Source: a virus. From it: a stretch of 25,734 nucleotides of DNA. The DNA lies in IMG/VR virus record IMGVR_UViG_3300030109_004228, positions 1-25,734 of that record, one strand, 5' to 3'. Numbering within the stretch: the first letter of the stretch is position 1; each line of letters opens with the position of its first letter. The position numbers and the translations under genes are program-made. Shown one piece after another: positions 22,717 through 25,734 of the stretch. The notes below the pieces were generated by a model that was not told the origin of the DNA, searched no databases, and saw only the letters and a list, made by a program, of their open reading frames with translations.

Positions 22717-24078
22717 TTACAGAATATTAGCTAGCTTTTGGAAGCGTTTCTTCATATCCATTCCTTCTTCAATCACCTTTGGTGATGATTTAGGTTTGGT
22801 AGAAGCAACAGCTTTAGAAGCTGAACCTTTACTCTCTTTAATTGGTTTTGACGCGGTTGCTTTTTGATTACCAAAAGATTCTGCTAAAGTTGAAAATACC
22901 AACTTAACTTCTCTAAGGTTTTTAGCTCTATCAAAAGTTTCTACCACTTTCAACTTCTGTTCATTACTTAAACCGTGTGCACGGAATAATTTGTTAGTGA
23001 ACAATAGTTTAGCATTTAGTAAATTTACTTCATTCAATTTACCTCGTAAGTATTTAACTACATTACGATGCTCTTTAAGTTCAGATGTAAGTTTAGAAAT
23101 TGCTTCGTCCTTCTTTTCTGCTTCTTCTTCATCTACATCATCATCACCTTCTGAAAGTGCTTTCAAGATTTCTTCAAGATCGATATCTTCTTCCATATCT
23201 TCACCTTCATCGGCATCTTCTTCTTCTTGAACTTTTTGATATTTTACTCCATTTACTTCAACTAAGTCATCAACTACTTCAAGATTATCATCTTCTTTAC
23301 CAGATTCAGAATCACTTCCTTCACCTTCAGGACCTTGAGCTCCTGTTTTAGATGAGTCACCTGCTTCATCATTGACTTTGTTATCACCAGCACCTATATC
23401 AGAAGATACATCATTCTCAGCCAATTCAGCTTCATCAGCTGTTTCAACTTCGTCTGAATCATGTCCATCACCAACTTCATTTTCATCATATTCTTCGTGA
23501 ACTTCTTCTTCTTCACCTTCATCGGCTTCATCTTCAAGTTCGCGTAGAATTGCTTCAAGGTCGAGTTCATCTTCATCGACTTCTTCTTCCTCGTATTTCA
23601 TTTCGTCAGCTGGTTCTTCTTCTTCTTCAGATACTACTGGAGCGTACTTTACACCATTGATTTCAATCACATCTTCTTCACCTTCATCGGCATCTGCGTG
23701 ATCCTCACCTTCTTCAGCTGGGATTTCATCCTCATCTGCTACAGGTATTTCATCTTCGTCAGCTACCACAGGTGCTTCTTCTTCCTCATCAGCAACACCG
23801 ATTTCATCAGCTGGTTCTTCACCAACTTCTGGTTCGACTGCCACTTCAGGTTCTTCTTCAGCAGGTGCTTCAACAGGTGCTTCAGGTGCTTCTTCGTCCT
23901 CATCGGTATCAGCGATTTCATCGTGATCTTCACCTTCTTCTTCTTGTTGAATTTTCTGTGAAAGCATGGATTGTATTCTTGGTGTGAAAGCTTCTTCAAG
24001 AGCTATTTTAGCGTTTGCAAGTGCAGTTTCTCTAACTGCTTTAGCATCTGCTATTGCGTCTTTTAAAAGATCATCCAT
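22717..24078 (-). CDS. 22: Prohead core / scaffolding protein (gp22-like), very acidic
   Basis: A 453-aa product from ATG at 24078, chosen over an upstream in-frame ATG at 24111 because GGAG sits 9 bases before it. The start is MDDLLKDAIADAKAVRETAL. Residues 45-325 are extremely acidic (runs of Glu and Asp), and contain two copies of a unit NGVKY...DLExIL (residues 138-184 and 273-310). Residues 330-405 (KYLRGKLNEVNLLNAKLLF, SNEQKLKVVETFDRAKNLRE) match the conserved helical core of gp22-like scaffolds. The C terminus is basic and Ser/Lys-rich, ending MKKRFQKLANIL. The protein fills the prohead and is degraded by the gp21 protease before packaging. T4 gp22 is 269 aa. Confidence 0.88.
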   Translation of the reverse strand: MDDLLKDAIADAKAVRETALANAKIALEEAFTPRIQSMLSQKIQQEEEGEDHDEIADTDEDEEAPEAPVEAPAEEEPEVAVEPEVGEEPADEIGVADEEEEAPVVADEDEIPVADEDEIPAEEGEDHADADEGEEDVIEINGVKYAPVVSEEEEEPADEMKYEEEEVDEDELDLEAILRELEDEADEGEEEEVHEEYDENEVGDGHDSDEVETADEAELAENDVSSDIGAGDNKVNDEAGDSSKTGAQGPEGEGSDSESGKEDDNLEVVDDLVEVNGVKYQKVQEEEDADEGEDMEEDIDLEEILKALSEGDDDVDEEEAEKKDEAISKLTSELKEHRNVVKYLRGKLNEVNLLNAKLLFTNKLFRAHGLSNEQKLKVVETFDRAKNLREVKLVFSTLAESFGNQKATASKPIKESKGSASKAVASTKPKSSPKVIEEGMDMKKRFQKLANIL

Positions 24079-24102
24079 TATTTTTCTCCATAAGAGTTTG
24101 TT

Positions 24103-24122
24103 TCCAAGCATAAATACTTGGA
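24103..24122 (-). other. Leader hairpin C (perfect 6-bp stem)
   Basis: The minus strand reads TCCAAG TATTTATG CTTGGA: a 6-bp stem with an 8-base loop. The loop holds a TATTTATG version of the recurrent element. It ends 24 bases before the scaffold start codon. Third of three hairpins in this leader. Confidence 0.55.
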
Positions 24123-24131
24123 TGGAATTAA

Positions 24132-24151
24132 TAAAGTTATTAGGAACTTTA
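24132..24151 (-). other. Leader hairpin B (perfect 7-bp stem)
   Basis: The minus strand reads TAAAGTT CCTAAT AACTTTA: a 7-bp perfect stem, AT-rich, with a 6-base loop. It is the middle hairpin between the bS21 and scaffold genes. Confidence 0.5.
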
Positions 24152-24170
24152 ATGTGGTTTACATTATCGG

Positions 24171-24196
24171 TATGTCATATAGATTCGAATGACATA
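24171..24196 (-). other. Leader hairpin A (perfect 8-bp stem)
   Basis: The minus strand reads TATGTCAT, a 10-base loop, then ATGACATA. It begins 10 bases after the ATATTTATA element at 24207-24216, so it would lie at or near the 5' end of a scaffold-capsid transcript. Confidence 0.55.
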
Positions 24197-24206
24197 TTCT
24201 TGTGTA

Positions 24207-24216
24207 TATAAATATA
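24207..24216 (-). promoter_or_regulatory. ATATTTATA element upstream of the scaffold-capsid operon
   Basis: The minus strand reads TTTATATATTTATATACAC, 18 bases after the bS21 stop and 128 bases before the scaffold start. This would give a leader of roughly 120 bases containing three hairpins. Confidence 0.45.
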
Positions 24217-24234
24217 TAAAACTTAGAAAAACGG

Positions 24235-24498
24235 TTATTTTTTGTATTTTAATCGTTCTTTCTTAATTTTTTCTTTTAGTCCTGCTGTTGGTGGTTCTCC
24301 ACACCAATCTGGGTTGATTTGGTGTTGTTTAATCCAATTACGAACCTTACCCAACTTTCTTTTTTCTGACTTAATTGCTGATGGTTTCTTATAGTATTGT
24401 CTTTCTCTCAACTCTACCATTAAACCACTATCTTTAATTTTTCTTTTTAATAACCTAAGAGCGAACTCTACATTATTCTTTTTTACTTTTACTTCCAA
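24235..24498 (-). CDS. rpsU: Ribosomal protein bS21, phage-encoded
   Basis: An 87-aa product. Residues 9-47 carry the bS21 signature: NNVEFALRLLKRKIKDSG, then VELRERQYYKKPSAIKSEKR, comparable to bacterial ALRRFKRSCEKAG...EVRRREFYEKPTTERKR. bS21 sits on the 30S platform near the anti-Shine-Dalgarno end of 16S rRNA and takes part in initiation. The C terminus is extended past the usual roughly 70 residues by a stretch with NPDWCGEPPTAG and a Lys-rich end. The start codon is TTG at 24496-24498, fixed by GGAGG at 24503-24507. The gene begins 10 bases after the upstream stop. Phage bS21 genes are known from pelagiphages and large phages; exchange into host ribosomes to favour phage mRNAs is the usual hypothesis. 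Confidence 0.9.
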   Translation of the reverse strand: MEVKVKKNNVEFALRLLKRKIKDSGLMVELRERQYYKKPSAIKSEKRKLGKVRNWIKQHQINPDWCGEPPTAGLKEKIKKERLKYKK

Positions 24499-24502
24499 GT
24501 AG

Positions 24503-24507
24503 CCTCC
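24503..24507 (-). promoter_or_regulatory. GGAGG ribosome binding site that fixes the TTG start of bS21
   Basis: The minus strand reads GATTAACGGAGGCTAC before TTG, with 4 bases between GGAGG and the start codon. No ATG occurs in frame near this point, so TTG is the supported start. Confidence 0.8.
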
Positions 24508-24508
24508 G

Positions 24509-25171
24509 TTAATCTGTTTCTGACTTAGCAGAATAGTTTTTATCTACATAGTTGAAAAATTTTACCTTTTCATCATCATCAAGTTCATCTGGTGAACTTA
24601 TATTAAATTTTTTCATTGCTGATTGGAAGAAATCTTCGTATGAACCTTCTTTTACCGTATCTGCCTCTAATTCTTGATTTTCATTAGTATCAACAGGAGC
24701 TTGTTCATTAATCTCATAATAACGACCAAGAATGTGTCCCATATCTTCATACAATCCACTCATTCTTTCTTGTAAAGATTGTGCTTCTGTGGCAACTTTC
24801 TTAAATTGACCTGAAAGATTAGTTAATTCTTTCATATTACGATTTACTGTGATTTTATCAAACCAATCTTCGGTTTCTTGTAGGGTATGTGCCTTTGCAG
24901 TTTCTGCTAAACGAGAAAGTTTTTCTGCTAATTGTCTTAGATTACCTTCACGATAGATTTCGTTTCCAAATGAATTAAAATTACCAACTTCATTCATAAA
25001 TCCCTTTGTATCAATTTTACCTGAAGATTGACCATAGACATCCTCTACTATATCAGTAAGTTTTGAGGATTTTTTAGTATTAAATCCCATATCTAAGTTT
25101 GAAAACGCATTCTGTGAAACCATTCCACCTAATACTGCGTGTTCTTTTATTAAATCTTTTAATTTTGCCAT
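24509..25171 (-). CDS. Head-module protein with KLKDLIKE leader, possible internal head or prohead core component
   Basis: A 220-aa product starting MAKLKDLIKEHAVLGGMVSQ. Residues 1-10 end in Ile-Lys-Glu and match the leader of two small proteins in the accessory cassette. Residues 75-150 are helical and Gln/Glu/Leu-rich (LRQLAEKLSRLAETAKAHTL, SLQERMSGLYEDM). The C terminus, YEDFFQSAMKKFNISSPDEL and FFNYVDKNYSAK, is a block I remember at the end of many phage structural proteins. ATG at 25171 follows ATAGGAGACATAAA, with an ATATTTATA element 18 bases upstream. It precedes bS21 and the scaffold, so a prohead core or ejected-protein role is likely, though unproven. Confidence 0.75.
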   Translation of the reverse strand: MAKLKDLIKEHAVLGGMVSQNAFSNLDMGFNTKKSSKLTDIVEDVYGQSSGKIDTKGFMNEVGNFNSFGNEIYREGNLRQLAEKLSRLAETAKAHTLQETEDWFDKITVNRNMKELTNLSGQFKKVATEAQSLQERMSGLYEDMGHILGRYYEINEQAPVDTNENQELEADTVKEGSYEDFFQSAMKKFNISSPDELDDDEKVKFFNYVDKNYSAKSETD

Positions 25172-25189
25172 TTTATGTCTCCTATTAAG

Positions 25190-25199
25190 TATAAATATA
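25190..25199 (-). promoter_or_regulatory. ATATTTATA element upstream of the 220-aa head-module gene
   Basis: The minus strand reads AGTATATATTTATACTTAATAG, within the 30-base gap between two genes and 18 bases before the ATG. Confidence 0.4.
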
Positions 25200-25201
25200 T
25201 A

Positions 25202-25417
25202 CTAACTTAATTTTTTGTCTTTTGAGTATCTTCTAAATCCATCACGAACTTTATTCCACAATTGCTGTAAAAAACCAAGTTCTCCATAGTGTGTTCTACC
25301 TGCAGGTCCTTCTTTTAGACCTCTTGAAATGTCCATAGCAGTGTACTTACCACCCTTTACACCATTCATCATAAGTTTAATAGATTGTTGTGATGCTTTA
25401 CCTAAAAATTTTGACAT
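25202..25417 (-). CDS. Small basic protein of unknown function
   Basis: A 71-aa product from ATG at 25417, starting MSKFLGKASQQSIKLMMNGV. It is basic, with a KGGKYTAMDISRGLKEGPAG segment, HYGELGFLQQLW and a C terminus RRYSKDKKLS. This start, 16 bases after the upstream stop, avoids the 77-base overlap that a longer in-frame start at 25510 would create. Its ribosome site is weak (AAGAAG). I do not recognise a family. Location just upstream of head genes suggests a virion or assembly role. Confidence 0.65.
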   Translation of the reverse strand: MSKFLGKASQQSIKLMMNGVKGGKYTAMDISRGLKEGPAGRTHYGELGFLQQLWNKVRDGFRRYSKDKKLS

Positions 25418-25433
25418 CTTCTTGATGTCTTGG

Positions 25434-25730
25434 TTAATATGTTGTTTTGCTTCTTGTAGCTGATGATGCTGTTTTAACCACTTTAATACTTTTACCTGTA
25501 TGATTATCAAAAACTTCCCACATACCTGGCTTTACAGATTCACCATTTCTTACTCTGATACCCTCTATAATTGTTTTTATGGTTACACCTTCTTGAAATT
25601 TATCCTCTAATCCATCTTTACCATCTAAATAATTAAAAACACTCTGTAAGTAATCCTCTGCCTTAGTTAGTTTTGATTGAACCCAAGCTGGGAACTCAAC
25701 ACCCTTACCCTTATCGACATTCTGTATCAT
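25434..25730 (-). CDS. Partial virion-type protein with AWVQSKLTKAEDYLQSV block (continues upstream)
   Basis: The visible part has 98 codons from an ATG at 25730, only four bases from the window end, so the true start is probably outside. The block VEFPAWVQSKLTKAEDYLQS is a module that recurs in structural and internal proteins of large phages (often read as AWVxSKLTKAEDYxSSV), usually preceded by more sequence. After it come a helical acidic stretch and a C terminus WEVFDNHTGKSIKVVKTA ending in a basic RSKTTY. The stop at 25434 lies 16 bases before the next gene. Function is unknown; it probably belongs to the head module. Confidence 0.65.
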   Translation of the reverse strand: MIQNVDKGKGVEFPAWVQSKLTKAEDYLQSVFNYLDGKDGLEDKFQEGVTIKTIIEGIRVRNGESVKPGMWEVFDNHTGKSIKVVKTASSATRSKTTY

Positions 25731-25734
25731 ATTG

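Noticed and set aside
22991-23961. Several plus-strand reading frames rich in Ser, Leu or Phe opposite the acidic scaffold gene
   Set aside because: They are the complement of Glu/Asp codon runs in a well-supported gene; no ribosome sites, and low-complexity products.
24079-24111. Upstream ATG at 24111 for the scaffold gene
   Set aside because: The added residues MLGNKLLWRKI are translated from the leader and hairpin C; the GGAG site serves ATG at 24078.
24079-24234. tRNA or small-RNA gene in the scaffold leader
   Set aside because: No cloverleaf, no acceptor-stem pairing or CCA; the three separate hairpins do not form a tRNA.
25418-25510. Longer start for the 71-aa gene at 25510
   Set aside because: It would overlap the preceding gene by 77 bases in another frame, and the added N terminus is low-complexity; ATG at 25417 fits directly after the upstream stop.
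1-25734. CRISPR array, insertion sequence, diversity-generating retroelement or integrase/att site
   Set aside because: No regularly spaced repeats, transposase, reverse transcriptase, integrase or template/variable repeat pair was seen by eye.

Overview
This window is a slice of the virion-structure region of a T4-like (contractile-tailed) bacteriophage. All recognised genes lie on the minus strand, so transcription runs from position 25734 towards 1. The DNA is AT-rich. Most genes start behind a GGAG-type ribosome binding site, and they are tightly packed with ATGA or TAATG overlaps. The style resembles marine T4-like phages of AT-rich Gram-negative hosts, such as those infecting SAR11, but the host cannot be fixed from this sequence.

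Head module, in transcription order: a partial gene entering from upstream (25434-25730), a 71-aa basic protein, a 220-aa protein with a possible capsid-targeting N terminus, a phage-encoded ribosomal protein bS21, a structured leader with three hairpins, the acidic scaffold/prohead core protein, and the gp23-type major capsid protein, ending at a strong terminator (20963-20990). Neck module: gp13-like and gp14-like neck proteins and a gp15-like tail terminator whose C-terminal half is a fibre domain. A stand-alone paralogue of that fibre domain follows immediately.

Accessory and appendage cassette (about 5.8-16.7 kb): this lies between the gp15-like gene and the sheath gene, where T4 carries the terminase genes. 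It encodes a PAP2-type phosphatase, a modular cysteine-rich protein, a class I methyltransferase, two small proteins sharing a KLKxLLTE N terminus, a zinc-ribbon/NUMOD3-like protein, and a run of Gly/Ser-rich fibre or baseplate proteins. One fibre carries a C-terminal S74 self-cleaving chaperone.

Tail module: a large sheath (gp18-like), a terminator, the tube (gp19-like), a small membrane protein, a PF12322-like protein with a strong candidate +1 programmed frameshift into a 71-codon extension, a 78-aa protein, and the start of a probable tape measure protein running off the left edge. The order tube, frameshifted chaperone pair, tape measure is the classic tail-assembly layout.

The most interesting signals are: the frameshift; the gp15-fibre fusion with its tandem copy; the N-terminal KLKxLL peptide shared by otherwise unrelated proteins, including a phosphatase; the bS21 gene followed by the triple-hairpin leader; and a recurrent ATATTTATA element ahead of late genes, which is the reverse complement of the T4 late promoter core.
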